DNA of 54,755 nucleotides from an uncultured Clostridium sp. (GTDB taxonomy: Bacteria; Bacillota; Clostridia; UBA1212; UBA1255). The stretch lies in assembly GCA_900543695.1 (NCBI GenBank), contig UQSG01000018.1:1-54755 (forward strand). Reading direction: 5' to 3'. The notes under the pieces were generated by a model, which searched no databases, was not told the origin of the DNA, and saw only the letters and a list, made by a program, of their open reading frames with translations. The position numbers and the translations under genes were made by a program. This document shows, in pieces, positions 33,301-41,414 of the stretch; the first letter of the stretch is position 1, and every line of letters begins with the position of its first letter.

Positions 33301-33536
33301 GGTGGTTCCATACAGCGTATGACATAAACGAGGAGGCACGCACGATCACGGTTCCCTATGATCCTGCGATCGTGATTTCCAAAGAGGAATTTATCGAGAA
33401 TCTTGGACTTGAAGGTGACTGTGAGGCAGAAGTGTCTACGGGAAATGACGCGACCGTTTACTATATTACAGACGGCGCCTTGCTGACCGTAGCCGCAGGA
33501 GATGAGGTGTATGAGTATGAGCTGATTTACGAATAA
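30387..33536 (+). CDS. Glycoside hydrolase family 2 lipoprotein with discoidin domain
   Basis: A 1049-residue surface enzyme. A signal peptide ending at LLFGC (Cys27) makes it a lipoprotein. The GH2 part has the sugar-binding N-domain (NLPHTWNAEDGADGG), an Ig-like domain, and the TIM barrel with acid/base Glu469 in WGLYNEAQ and nucleophile Glu575 in ALSEYGIGG, so it is a beta-galactosidase/glucuronidase-type hydrolase. After this comes a module at about residues 773-848, an F5/8 type C domain at about 848-971 (GDPGTRWSGST, WVSIYEV) and a second copy of that module at 975-1049. The start is ATG 30387, six bases after AAAGGA; earlier in-frame starts lack a site. It lies immediately downstream of the discoidin lipoprotein. 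The target glycan is unknown. Confidence 0.9.
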   Translation: MSMCADKLKYLLLVLFSVMGGILLFGCNTVTPEPDPVSRSVVSVTESWRFLKSDKARAMEPDFDDDAWETVNLPHTWNAEDGADGGSNYYRGTGWYRRWITVSEEEAAGKRIYLEFQGVNSKMELYVNGTSVGTHKGGYTTFRFDITEHLRIGEENLLAVCVSNKDDRTIAPISGDFTFFGGIYRDVSLIFTDEVHIDMLDSGSSGVYLTTEELSKRSAQLRVETTLVNDSSEGKTVSVRIAVKHPDEFEQNEFEKEYLAGLMRFDPEDLCGGGLVDAVTLSYDMEAGQRIEISEILEIKKPHLWNGITDPYRYQVNISVSENDEIIDSVISYIGIREYRVDKDSGFYLNGESYPLRGVAMHQDYEGMGNAVTKAEITESFSLLYEVGANAVRLSHYPHNTYTYELCDKYGIAVYAEIPFVNTYGGSGTYDNPDETLKGFIETTKQQLTEMIKQQYNRSSIFFWGLYNEAQKASHTVMVPLVADLNALAHELDDTRLTVTATFSEEGEALQSDLLAWNTYPAANGLQNRVESFYNAMSGGKISENPDRYAACYIEEYDSQGYYDGLLNRPIALSEYGIGGSIFQHTDDYMQGSGTVKIQTEEYQAYCHETWLNQIKSLDYLWGTFVWNLFDFSADNRDEATAPGVNTKGLVTRDRQTKKDAFYIYKAYWRTDEDVLYLTGKNNTGRYTNPTYFKAYSNCDSVTLFVDDTEIGTIESGDTQLEHVFVWDWSDSLDYGEHTIRVVGKSGGRTVTDEMKITIRKRAVTDLESEQLRVNNEEKYICVSPALTVETISSFLSADEGATLEVRESDGLTPAESGAIIPGMTLLVTAEDGQTTALYTFVESTADTRLTVTVAEEETGNPAKHIIDGDPGTRWSGSTGCPTEIVIDLGEPAHLSEISIKWFEARAYRYTIQLSREGSVYRTVASRSDNTQKGTLTDSFDTQYARYIKIRVTGTSDDSAWVSIYEVTTNAWWFHTAYDINEEARTITVPYDPAIVISKEEFIENLGLEGDCEAEVSTGNDATVYYITDGALLTVAAGDEVYEYELIYE

Positions 33537-33641
33537 AAAGAAATTGGCCACCCCAAAATAAAAGGCGGCCAGGCGCGGGACGATTTTCCGCGCTGCCAAA
33601 CGGTAATTGCTGCCGTTCATAAATAAGAGGAGGGAATTAAG

Positions 33642-34415
33642 ATGAAAAAAGGTAAAAAAAGTTTGATACTGCTTTGTATCGCATGCATAATGGCGCTGAC
33701 GCTCTTGCCGGTCTGCGCGGAAGAATCTTCCGCCATTGCCATCCAGTCGCTTGAAGTGACAAAAGAGGGATTTGACGGTGAAGTGACTCCCTATACGGAT
33801 AATACGGACGTAACCTTTGAATTTGCCTATGCATACGACAACGATCCGGCGACGCGTATGAGTATTCTGTGCTCGGATGCGGCGCCATGGGGAAAACTGA
33901 GCCCCGAATCTCCGCTTTCTCTTGTCGCTGATTTGGGCCGGTCCTATCTGCTGGATAGAATCGACGTAACCTGGCTGACCAATGCAAACAAAAGAGCGTA
34001 TCAGTACGATGTTTTAGTCAGCACGGACGGAACGGAATATACGGAGGTTGTCTCGCGCAGCGGCGATTCCTGGCAGGACAACAATCTGGGAGAAGTTGAG
34101 GGCGCTCTGAACACCGTATCGGATTCGCTTTCCGAGCAGGTTGAGGCAAGATATGTGAAGATCGAGGTTTCCGGTGTTACGGACAATTCGTTCTGTGCAA
34201 TTTATGAAATCTGTGCATTCGGCACCGAGACCGCTTCGGAGGATCCCGGCACGAGCGATCCTGGAGAACAGGAGAATCCGGCTGAACCAGAGAATCCGGG
34301 TACGCAGGAACCGCCTGTCAATACAGGAGACGCAAATCTGATTCTTTGCGCGGCGGCTGTCCTCCTGCTCGGCGCATTTGGAATCCGTTTCGGAAAAGCG
34401 CGCCGGAATTCATAA
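33642..34415 (+). CDS. Cell-wall-anchored discoidin-domain protein
   Basis: A 257-residue secreted protein. It has a signal peptide (about 27 residues), a discoidin-type domain at residues about 30-190 (YDNDPATRMSI, LSLVADLGRSYLLDRIDVTWL, EARYVKIEVSGV), a Pro/Glu/Gly-rich linker, and a C-terminal sorting-like tail: PPVNTGD followed by a hydrophobic helix and the basic end FGKARRNS. NTGD resembles the sorting motif of clostridial sortases (the LPXTG family), so wall attachment is likely. It has no catalytic residues I can see. It shares the discoidin pattern with the two proteins upstream, so this locus presents the same kind of domain in three anchoring formats. Confidence 0.75.
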   Translation: MKKGKKSLILLCIACIMALTLLPVCAEESSAIAIQSLEVTKEGFDGEVTPYTDNTDVTFEFAYAYDNDPATRMSILCSDAAPWGKLSPESPLSLVADLGRSYLLDRIDVTWLTNANKRAYQYDVLVSTDGTEYTEVVSRSGDSWQDNNLGEVEGALNTVSDSLSEQVEARYVKIEVSGVTDNSFCAIYEICAFGTETASEDPGTSDPGEQENPAEPENPGTQEPPVNTGDANLILCAAAVLLLGAFGIRFGKARRNS

Positions 34416-34483
34416 TCGGAGAGAAACCACACGACGTGCATAGAATTGCGCATACGGCAATTTTTCAGTGACGGGAAGGTTTT

Positions 34484-35317
34484 ATGGATTTTAAATATCA
34501 GTACCTTGACGAGATGCTGGAATATCATCATGAATTGAATCAGTGCCCCTGCACGGCTGATTTTTTCTTTCATGCAGATCCGCAGTGCGAAATTTACGGG
34601 TTCCTGTCAGGGGACTGCTGCTTTCGCGTCGAGGGAACAAAGTATATTTTGAATGAGCCGGCTATATTGATTTTAAGACAGGGCGAGGCGCACTGCATTG
34701 AGTTTTTTTCTCAGTCTCCTTACGAAAGAGAGGTTGTTCATTTCAGCCAGGAGATTTTAAATGAAATCGATCCGGATGGGTTTCTGGCGGAACCGTTTTT
34801 CAACCGTCCTCTGGGACAGGGGAATCTGATTACCGTGGAGAAAGAAAAATCGAAACGGTTTTGGTATTATATGAACGCAATGCATTCCACCAGCTCTGAT
34901 CGTAAAATCCAAAGACTGACGCTGCTTGCGAACCTTTTCCCGCTTTTATGGGAAATTCGGATTGAATATCAGCGTCTGCAGTCCAGCGCTGCCGCGGGCG
35001 ACACAGAGGACCTGATTGGGAATATTGTAAAATACATCAATTCCCATCTGCATGAGCTGCTTACGGTGGAACAGATCGCGAAGGCTTTTTATCTCAGCAG
35101 ATCGCAGCTTAACCGTCTGTTCCATAAAAGAATCGGCTCCTCGGTTTACCAATATATTCAGCTGAAGCGCCTGATCGAGGCGCGCTTAATGCTGAAGGCG
35201 GGCAGAAATCCGGGGGATGTCGCGCGCGCCTGCGGATATACCGACTATTCATGTTTTTATAAAGCATATCGTAAATATTTCGGCGCCGCTCCATATGGAG
35301 ACAAGAAAGCGCCGTAA
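34484..35317 (+). CDS. AraC family transcriptional regulator
   Basis: A 277-residue regulator. The N-terminal half has a cupin-like sensor fold (FHADPQCEIYGFLSGDCCFRV, EPAILILRQGEAHCIEF), and residues about 175-277 hold the two helix-turn-helix units of AraC/XylS proteins (LLTVEQIAKAFYLSRSQLNRLF and ARMLKAGRNPGDVARACGYTDYSCFYKAYRKYFG). Such proteins usually activate the adjoining sugar-utilisation genes after binding a sugar. It lies between the wall-anchored discoidin gene and the GH99-like lipoprotein, so it probably controls this locus, perhaps through the ATTGCAAT palindromes at 29370-29439, although AraC sites are normally direct repeats. Confidence 0.9.
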   Translation: MDFKYQYLDEMLEYHHELNQCPCTADFFFHADPQCEIYGFLSGDCCFRVEGTKYILNEPAILILRQGEAHCIEFFSQSPYEREVVHFSQEILNEIDPDGFLAEPFFNRPLGQGNLITVEKEKSKRFWYYMNAMHSTSSDRKIQRLTLLANLFPLLWEIRIEYQRLQSSAAAGDTEDLIGNIVKYINSHLHELLTVEQIAKAFYLSRSQLNRLFHKRIGSSVYQYIQLKRLIEARLMLKAGRNPGDVARACGYTDYSCFYKAYRKYFGAAPYGDKKAP

Positions 35318-35343
35318 AGCTATAATACGATTTCTTCCTGTGC

Positions 35344-35370
35344 TCCGCGGCGGTCAAGCCGCGGACTTTT
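35344..35370 (+). terminator. Hairpin after the AraC gene, weak T-tract
   Basis: TCCGCGGC and GCCGCGGA pair perfectly around GGTCAA and are followed by CTTTT. The short T-run makes it a modest terminator, about 27 bases after the araC-like stop. A TATAAT at 35406-35411 just downstream, with a poor -35, may start the next gene. Confidence 0.55.
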
Positions 35371-35445
35371 GCGCAAGAAGAACTTTATTTTTTATGAAAG
35401 CATGATATAATATGAGAAAATACGGATCATAAAGGAGCCGGAAAA

Positions 35446-36636
35446 ATGAGAAAATTTCAAACTCTGTTTTTTGTTCTGCTGACTGCTTGCTTCCTTGCTT
35501 CATCGGCGTGCGGCACCGGAAAGAACAGCGGAGAAACAGAGGATTCGAACGATTGGATCGGTGATAACATGGAAGATTTTATTGCGCAGGGCCTTGAGGT
35601 CTCCGATCAGGGCGCGGGCATTTATCAGAGAACGCCGTATGAAGAACGGCTGGTGGGCGTAGCATACACAACGTGGCACCGGAACTCGCTGTGGAACGCG
35701 GATGAATTTTGGGCAAGGCCGTCGATTGGGGAGTATCGCTCGGACGATGCGGAGGCCATCACAGAGCACGGAAAGCTGCTGGGAGACGCGGACGTAGATT
35801 TTGTTTTTGTCGACTGGTCCAACAACGTTACGTTTAATGAAGAGGAATATCCGCGCGCCACCTATGAAAATATTATGAACGAAAGAAATCTAGGGATTAC
35901 CGGGCGCGAGGATTTTGCAATGATTGAACGCGCTACGGTCAAAATGTTTGATATCTGGGGAGCGATGGAGGAAAAGACGCCGCAAATTGCGATCATGATC
36001 GGCTGCCCTGACAAGCCCTCTGCGATTGAAGACGGCAGTCTTCAGATTAAGGCGGATCAGGTATATGAGTGGTTCATAGAGAACGAGGAATATCCGCAGC
36101 GTGCGGAAAAATATATGCAGTTTGACGGAAAGCCGCTTCTGATGGTATATCTCGGAACGCCTACCTTTATCTCGGATCGAAATCCGCTGGAGGTTTGGAA
36201 CGACGAACGGTTTACGGTACGCTACGTAACGGGCTATATCACTGAGCAGTCTTCGCTCAGAGATTCAGAAACGCTGGAAAGCATTTACGGATACTGGAGC
36301 TGGGAGGATCGGGGCGCGCAGACGTTTGCCGTGAATCCGGGTACAAAGCAGCCGGAGGCGATGACCATTGTTGCTTCTTACCGCGCACAGGGTGAACCGG
36401 GTGATGCGAATTATATTCCAGCCTCCGGAAGACAGAACGGCAGGATTTTCCGGGAGGAATGGGCAAGGGCACGGCTGATCGGCGTTAAAACGGCACTTGT
36501 CGTATCTTGGAACGAATTCGTCATCGGAGAACAGATCAACGAAGAAATAAGTAAGGACCTCGAACCCAATACGGTCTACGGCGATGAATATTATCAATTA
36601 TTGAAGGAAGAAATAAAGTTATTTAAACACAAGTAA
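35446..36636 (+). CDS. GH99/GH71-like glycoside hydrolase lipoprotein
   Basis: A 396-residue lipoprotein with a signal peptide ending at the lipobox SSAC (Cys22). The mature domain resembles the GH99-like/GH71 TIM-barrel family: VGVAYTTWH near the N-terminus, DADVDFVFVDWSNN, GKPLLMVYLGTP and the C-terminal VVSWNEFVIGEQINEEIS followed by DLEPNTVYGDEYYQLL, a pattern typical of the family (NEW/F...E...EP). Members act on alpha-mannans or alpha-glucans. I cannot identify the exact catalytic residues from sequence alone. It follows the AraC gene after a hairpin and a TATAAT and completes the putative glycan locus. Confidence 0.7.
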   Translation: MRKFQTLFFVLLTACFLASSACGTGKNSGETEDSNDWIGDNMEDFIAQGLEVSDQGAGIYQRTPYEERLVGVAYTTWHRNSLWNADEFWARPSIGEYRSDDAEAITEHGKLLGDADVDFVFVDWSNNVTFNEEEYPRATYENIMNERNLGITGREDFAMIERATVKMFDIWGAMEEKTPQIAIMIGCPDKPSAIEDGSLQIKADQVYEWFIENEEYPQRAEKYMQFDGKPLLMVYLGTPTFISDRNPLEVWNDERFTVRYVTGYITEQSSLRDSETLESIYGYWSWEDRGAQTFAVNPGTKQPEAMTIVASYRAQGEPGDANYIPASGRQNGRIFREEWARARLIGVKTALVVSWNEFVIGEQINEEISKDLEPNTVYGDEYYQLLKEEIKLFKHK

Positions 36637-36643
36637 CTTCCAC

Positions 36644-36672
36644 TTGTCTTTCGCCTGTAAAATTTGTATAAT
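36644..36672 (+). promoter_or_regulatory. Promoter of proS operon
   Basis: TTGTCT (36644-36649), 17-bp spacer, TATAAT (36667-36672). It lies 63 bases upstream of the proS start and begins 8 bases after the previous stop. No T-box leader is visible between promoter and gene. Confidence 0.65.
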
Positions 36673-36734
36673 GATCACCGGCTTATTTTGTATTTTGAAT
36701 GAGATATCACAGCACAAAGGAGTGGCGGATCATT

Positions 36735-38465
36735 ATGAAATTAGACAGGCTTGTAGGAGACAGATTCAAGGAAAAACCTGCGGATTGTGTAATAGACAGT
36801 CATTCTTTGATGCTCCGCGGCGGCTATATGAAGTTTGTGGCGAGCGGCATTTTTTCCCAGTATATGCCGCTGAAGCGGATCTGCAGGAAAATAGAGCAGA
36901 TCATCCGGGAAGAAATGGACGCCATTGACGGCCAGGAAGTGTTATTTCCCGTCGCTCTTCCGGCGAGCCTTTGGGAGGAATCCGGGAGATATGAAAGCGT
37001 GGGAAGCGAGCTGCTGCGTTTTACGGACAGAAACGGCGCTCCGATGCTGCTTGGTATGACGCATGAAGAGGCGGCCGTACAGCTTGTGCGCGACTATGGA
37101 ATCAGTTATACGAGATATCCGTTTATGATTTATCAGATCCAGACGAAATTCCGGGATGAAGCAAGGCCTCGTGCGGGATTGATTCGCGTTCGGGAATTCA
37201 CGATGAAAGATGCGTATTCTTTTCATACTTCTCAGGAAGATCTGGAACGGTATTATAAAAAGTGCTTTGATGCGTATAACAGGATTTTTGCGAGAGCCGG
37301 GATTCCGGAAGTCGTTACCGTTCAGTCGGATTCCGGCATGATGGGCGGAAGCGTTTCTCATGAATATATGCTCTTAACTCCTGTCGGAGAAGATACGATT
37401 GCGGTATGCACGGAATGCGATTACAGGGCGAATATGGAGGCTGCGGAATGTGTCGTCCGGAATGATTCCTCAGAGGCCGGTCAGAAGCTTGAACTGAGGG
37501 AAACGCCTGGGGCCTCTTCGATTGAGGATGTCTGCAAATTTCTGGAAATTCCGCTTGAAAAATCGTGCAAAGCCGTTGTTTATCAGAAAAATAAAACGGA
37601 TGAATATGTTATTGTCTTTCTTCGCGGCGATCTGGAGGTTAACGAGACGAAGCTGCGCAACTATATAGGTGCTGAGCTTCATCCGGGCGTGATCACGGAG
37701 GAGTCTGGCATTGAGGCAGGATTTATCGGTCCGTACGGATTAACAGGAAACTTTACGATTGTTTATGACCGTTCCCTGAAAGACGCCGGGAATTTGTGCT
37801 GCGGAGCAAACCGCAGGGATTATCATTATACCGGCTTAAATATTGAGCGGGACTGCGGCCCGGTGGAATTTGCAGAGGTTGCGAAGATTAAGGAGGGCGG
37901 AATTTGTCCCTGCTGCGGCAGACATGCGATCCGGATTTCAAGGGGAATAGAAGTCGGAAATATTTTTCAGCTTGGTACAAAATACACGAAAACCATGGGG
38001 ATGCAGTATGTCGACAAGGACGGAAATCTGCAATACCCGATCATGGGCTGCTATGGAATCGGAATTGGCAGACTCGCGGCTTCCGTCTGTGAGGTGCGCA
38101 GAGATGAATATGGACCGATCTGGCCAATTTCCATTGCACCGTGGCAGGTTCATATTTGCTGTCTGCGTTCGGATGATCCGACTGTCAAGGCGGCGGCCGA
38201 TAAAATCTACGCAGAGCTTCAGAAAAAAGGGGTGGAAACGATTTATGACGATCGGGACGTAAGAGCGGGCGTCATGTTTTCCGATGCAGATCTGCTCGGC
38301 GTTCCCGTTCGAATCGTAGTAAGCCCGCGGACTCTTCAAGAAAATATGGCAGAGCTTTCCACGCGCGACAAAAGGGTAAGCAGAAAGGTTCACCAGGAAG
38401 AAATCGTCGCAGAGACGTGTCAGCTGATAGAAAATTTACGGAAGGAAATTGAGGAAAAAATATGA
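36735..38465 (+). CDS. proS: Prolyl-tRNA synthetase
   Basis: A 576-residue class II aminoacyl-tRNA synthetase, which charges tRNA-Pro with proline. Motif 2 is found in TKFRDEARPRAGLIRVREF and motif 3 in GCYGIGIGRLAA. Between motifs 2 and 3 lies a YbaK-like editing insertion (VYQKNKTDEYVIVFLRGD) as in the bacterial-type ProRS, and the anticodon-binding domain is at the C-terminus (APWQVHICCLRSDDPTV, YDDRDVRAGVMFSDADLLGVPVRI). The length is near the usual 565-580. Start ATG 36735 follows AAAGGAG; an upstream in-frame ATG at 36699 has no site. It overlaps the following GH5-like gene by four bases. Confidence 0.97.
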   Translation: MKLDRLVGDRFKEKPADCVIDSHSLMLRGGYMKFVASGIFSQYMPLKRICRKIEQIIREEMDAIDGQEVLFPVALPASLWEESGRYESVGSELLRFTDRNGAPMLLGMTHEEAAVQLVRDYGISYTRYPFMIYQIQTKFRDEARPRAGLIRVREFTMKDAYSFHTSQEDLERYYKKCFDAYNRIFARAGIPEVVTVQSDSGMMGGSVSHEYMLLTPVGEDTIAVCTECDYRANMEAAECVVRNDSSEAGQKLELRETPGASSIEDVCKFLEIPLEKSCKAVVYQKNKTDEYVIVFLRGDLEVNETKLRNYIGAELHPGVITEESGIEAGFIGPYGLTGNFTIVYDRSLKDAGNLCCGANRRDYHYTGLNIERDCGPVEFAEVAKIKEGGICPCCGRHAIRISRGIEVGNIFQLGTKYTKTMGMQYVDKDGNLQYPIMGCYGIGIGRLAASVCEVRRDEYGPIWPISIAPWQVHICCLRSDDPTVKAAADKIYAELQKKGVETIYDDRDVRAGVMFSDADLLGVPVRIVVSPRTLQENMAELSTRDKRVSRKVHQEEIVAETCQLIENLRKEIEEKI

Positions 38466-41002
38466 GGAAAAAGAAATGGCTTTCTTTGCTGCTGGCAGTT
38501 GTTATAACGGCAGCAGCGTTCCCAGCAGGATTGCTGCTTCACGGCGAGGAGGAGGCCGAAATGGTGGAAAGAGTATTTGTAACGTATGAAGACCTTGAAA
38601 TAACAGAAGAATTCAGCGCTGATTCTACGGGCTTAGGTGCTTCCTATGTGTCTGCGGACAGCAGAATCAAGGTAGTAGGTCCGAGCTCCTCTGTGCTTGG
38701 CTCGCGATCCCTTGCAATAAACCGGTGCGATATGCGCTGGTGGACGATTGAGGCCAGAGATGAAGAACTGTACATCGACTTGTCTGTGAAGGCCGATGCG
38801 AATTTCAACAATGAGCTGGTATTGAATTTTACGACGCAGCAGCCGTCCGAAGATTTGGGGAAAAGCATAAATATCGATATCATAAAAGTGACGAAGCAGG
38901 ACGGGAAGTCCGTGATCCTTGATTATTCCGGCAATGTGCTTATGGAAATGGAAGAGGACGTCAGGTATAATGTTCGCTGCGTTTTTCAAAGAGGCAGCGA
39001 TACATACCGCGTTCTGATCAACAGTGCGACAGTATCGGAGGCCAGTTTGCTTCCTGCCGCCGCGTACACCGTAGATTCCATATCGATTACGGTCAGCGAG
39101 CTGGCTGGCGAAGAGGCGGAGGGAGAGCCTGCCGCAGAGGATCCGTATATTCTGATCGATAATCCGAGCGTTTATACCAAGGGACGGATTTATCCCCAGA
39201 AATTTTCCGCTCAGGCGCCCGGCGCCCTTCCGGAAGTAAACGTACCGGAAGCGGTGGAAAGTGATGAAATACGGGTTTACGTCAATACGACAAAAATTGA
39301 GATGTCTCACGCCCCGGTCGTGCGGGACAATACCGTCTATGTGGATATGCAGCAGATTGCCCGCTGCCTCGGAATGGAATTGTCTGAGGATAAATCGAAC
39401 AAAAGCTTTTCAATCACAAACGAAAATGTGACGGCAAAGGCAACGCTTGACAGCACGTCCGTCACAATTAACGACCGCGAATATACCCTGACAGCTCCGC
39501 CCCGCAAGCTTGAGGGCACCATTATGGTTACGCCGAATTTCTTAAATGAAGTCTTAAATGCAAAAGTATGGTGGGACGAGGCAGGAAAATGCCTGGTCAT
39601 TACAACGGGTGAATACAAAAAGGATGAGATTCTCAGAAATATCGGCGGAAAGCTGTATATGAACGGAGAACCGTATTACGAAATCAGCTTTAATAAGTTT
39701 GACTTATTCTATCAGATTATGGCGCAGTACGTTCCGAGCAGTCAATATCCCAGCAGCGAGTATACCATAGAAGCCGCTGAAGCTGCGCTGAAGCAGCTGA
39801 ATGAGCTCGGCTTCCGCTCGATCCGCGTCTTTGTATATTCCGGTGAATTTAAAGACCTGATGTACAACGAGGAGCATCAGGAAATCTACTTCAAAGCGAT
39901 GGACGAATTCTTTGACCTTTGCGATAAATATGAAATCAAGGTTGTTGTGTGCCTTGGTCTGATCGAGGGACATCTCCTGAAAAACGAGTATATCGAAGGG
40001 CAGGGCTGGATCACGGGAACGGAAACGCTTGCGGAGCTTGTGGCCAACCCGGAAAGCGAATCCAGACAGAATGTATATAAATACCTGGATATGTTTATCA
40101 CCCGGTATAAAGACAGGAAATCCGTTCTTATGTGGGAAATTCGAAATGAAGGAAGCCTGGAGGCGGATGTCGGAAGCGCTGTCAACGACGTTAAATATTC
40201 ACTGCTGCAGCTTGCGGAGTTTTACGGCGATTGTGCCGATAAAATCCGGGAGCTGGACGATCGGCATCTTATTACAAGCGGAGACAGCGTTTTGCGGAAT
40301 GCGCAGTGGAATCTCCTGAAAGATATAATGAACGGTGAGAACATTGCGTGGAAGATGGATACGAAGGACGAGCGCCTGCAGGCTCTGGCTCTGCTCAATG
40401 AAAAGCTGGATCTGATCAGTGTTCACGCATACGGCTTGGGAGTCTCGGATGTTTCCCAGTACGCCGACAGCGAGGGAAATCCGGTTAATTGCGATTTCAA
40501 GCTTTATATGGAAGAAGCGGCGCGTCTCGGAAAAATATTGTACAACGGAGAAACAAACGGCTCCTTTTCCTTTGAAAGCGAAGATTTTTATTCAAACACT
40601 GAGGCGTACTTGAATTCGATTATCGATGCAGGCGTACAGCTTTCACACTGGTGGACCTTCCGCTCCGATCGGCAGGGCTTCAACGACGGCTATCTGTGGC
40701 GGATCGACAGCGGAGAGCTTCTGGATATGATCGTGGCCGCCAATCAGAAAATACAGGAAGTGCATGTCGTAAACAAGGCGGCAAGTGAAAATACGAATGA
40801 TGCATGGGACGATCCCATGTTTGAGGTTTTCAACGCGGCTGAGGTCATCGATGGGAAAGAATTTGTCGAGCAGGCAAGCTTTCGCAGCAAGATGATCCGT
40901 CTGGGAATCCTGGGCGGCGTGATTCTGGTTGCCGTCGGAGTCGGCGTTTTTGTACTGACGCGTGAAAAATTAAAGAAAAAAAGGAAAAAAGATATTGTTT
41001 GA
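38462..41002 (+). CDS. Secreted GH5-like glycosidase with copper-amine-oxidase-N domain and membrane anchor
   Basis: An 846-residue extracytoplasmic protein. After a signal peptide (about 27 residues) comes a beta-rich region to about residue 250 that resembles a laminin-G/carbohydrate-binding fold. Residues about 260-380 match the copper-amine-oxidase N-terminal stalk domain (VYVDMQQIARCLGMEL, FLNEVLNAKVWWDEAG), often found in Clostridial surface proteins. The TIM barrel from about 400 has GH5-type residues Glu563 in MWEIRNEG (acid/base) and Glu697 in YNGETNG (nucleophile). A C-terminal membrane helix with a Lys-rich end anchors it. It overlaps proS by four bases and mrnC by eight, an odd place for a surface hydrolase. 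Confidence 0.82.
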   Translation: MRKKKWLSLLLAVVITAAAFPAGLLLHGEEEAEMVERVFVTYEDLEITEEFSADSTGLGASYVSADSRIKVVGPSSSVLGSRSLAINRCDMRWWTIEARDEELYIDLSVKADANFNNELVLNFTTQQPSEDLGKSINIDIIKVTKQDGKSVILDYSGNVLMEMEEDVRYNVRCVFQRGSDTYRVLINSATVSEASLLPAAAYTVDSISITVSELAGEEAEGEPAAEDPYILIDNPSVYTKGRIYPQKFSAQAPGALPEVNVPEAVESDEIRVYVNTTKIEMSHAPVVRDNTVYVDMQQIARCLGMELSEDKSNKSFSITNENVTAKATLDSTSVTINDREYTLTAPPRKLEGTIMVTPNFLNEVLNAKVWWDEAGKCLVITTGEYKKDEILRNIGGKLYMNGEPYYEISFNKFDLFYQIMAQYVPSSQYPSSEYTIEAAEAALKQLNELGFRSIRVFVYSGEFKDLMYNEEHQEIYFKAMDEFFDLCDKYEIKVVVCLGLIEGHLLKNEYIEGQGWITGTETLAELVANPESESRQNVYKYLDMFITRYKDRKSVLMWEIRNEGSLEADVGSAVNDVKYSLLQLAEFYGDCADKIRELDDRHLITSGDSVLRNAQWNLLKDIMNGENIAWKMDTKDERLQALALLNEKLDLISVHAYGLGVSDVSQYADSEGNPVNCDFKLYMEEAARLGKILYNGETNGSFSFESEDFYSNTEAYLNSIIDAGVQLSHWWTFRSDRQGFNDGYLWRIDSGELLDMIVAANQKIQEVHVVNKAASENTNDAWDDPMFEVFNAAEVIDGKEFVEQASFRSKMIRLGILGGVILVAVGVGVFVLTREKLKKKRKKDIV

Positions 41003-41414
41003 TGATTTGCGTGAAAAGACGTATACAAGAGCAGAGCTGATGCAGATGAAGCCTCTTGTTCTGGCGTTCGTAGGTGATTGCGTATATGAACTTTATATAC
41101 GCAATTATCTTATTTCCGAAAAATACAGAGACGTCAACGAGCTTCATCGGAAATCCGTTTTTTTCGTAAAAGCGAAAGCGCAGGCTTATATTTTGCGCGC
41201 GCTGGAGCCGGAGCTGAATGACGAGGAACGCAACATCGTCCGCCGCGGCAGAAACGCGCATCCTCACACGGTTCCCAAAAACGCGGAGGTTGCGGATTAT
41301 CGTCAGGCAACCGCTTATGAGGCTCTGATCGGATATTTATATCTGTCGGGAAGCGCACGGCTCGCTGCTATTTTAGAAAAGTCGGTTGCAATCGGGAGAA
41401 TGCGGAATGAATAA
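40995..41414 (+). CDS. mrnC: Mini-ribonuclease III
   Basis: A 139-residue RNase III-fold protein without double-stranded-RNA-binding domain. LAFVGDCVYELYIRNYL contains the acidic residues of the RNase III signature, and ATAYEALIGYLYLSG the second catalytic Glu. Mini-III matures 23S rRNA in Gram-positive bacteria. I use TTG at 40995 as the start, eight bases inside the end of the GH5-like gene. It overlaps rlmB by eight bases; a proS or cysS-mrnC-rlmB arrangement is typical of Firmicutes. Confidence 0.93.
   Translation: MFDDLREKTYTRAELMQMKPLVLAFVGDCVYELYIRNYLISEKYRDVNELHRKSVFFVKAKAQAYILRALEPELNDEERNIVRRGRNAHPHTVPKNAEVADYRQATAYEALIGYLYLSGSARLAAILEKSVAIGRMRNE

Noticed and set aside
36637..36734. 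T-box leader before proS
   Set aside because: The gap is only about 100 bases and lacks the conserved T-box and antiterminator sequence.
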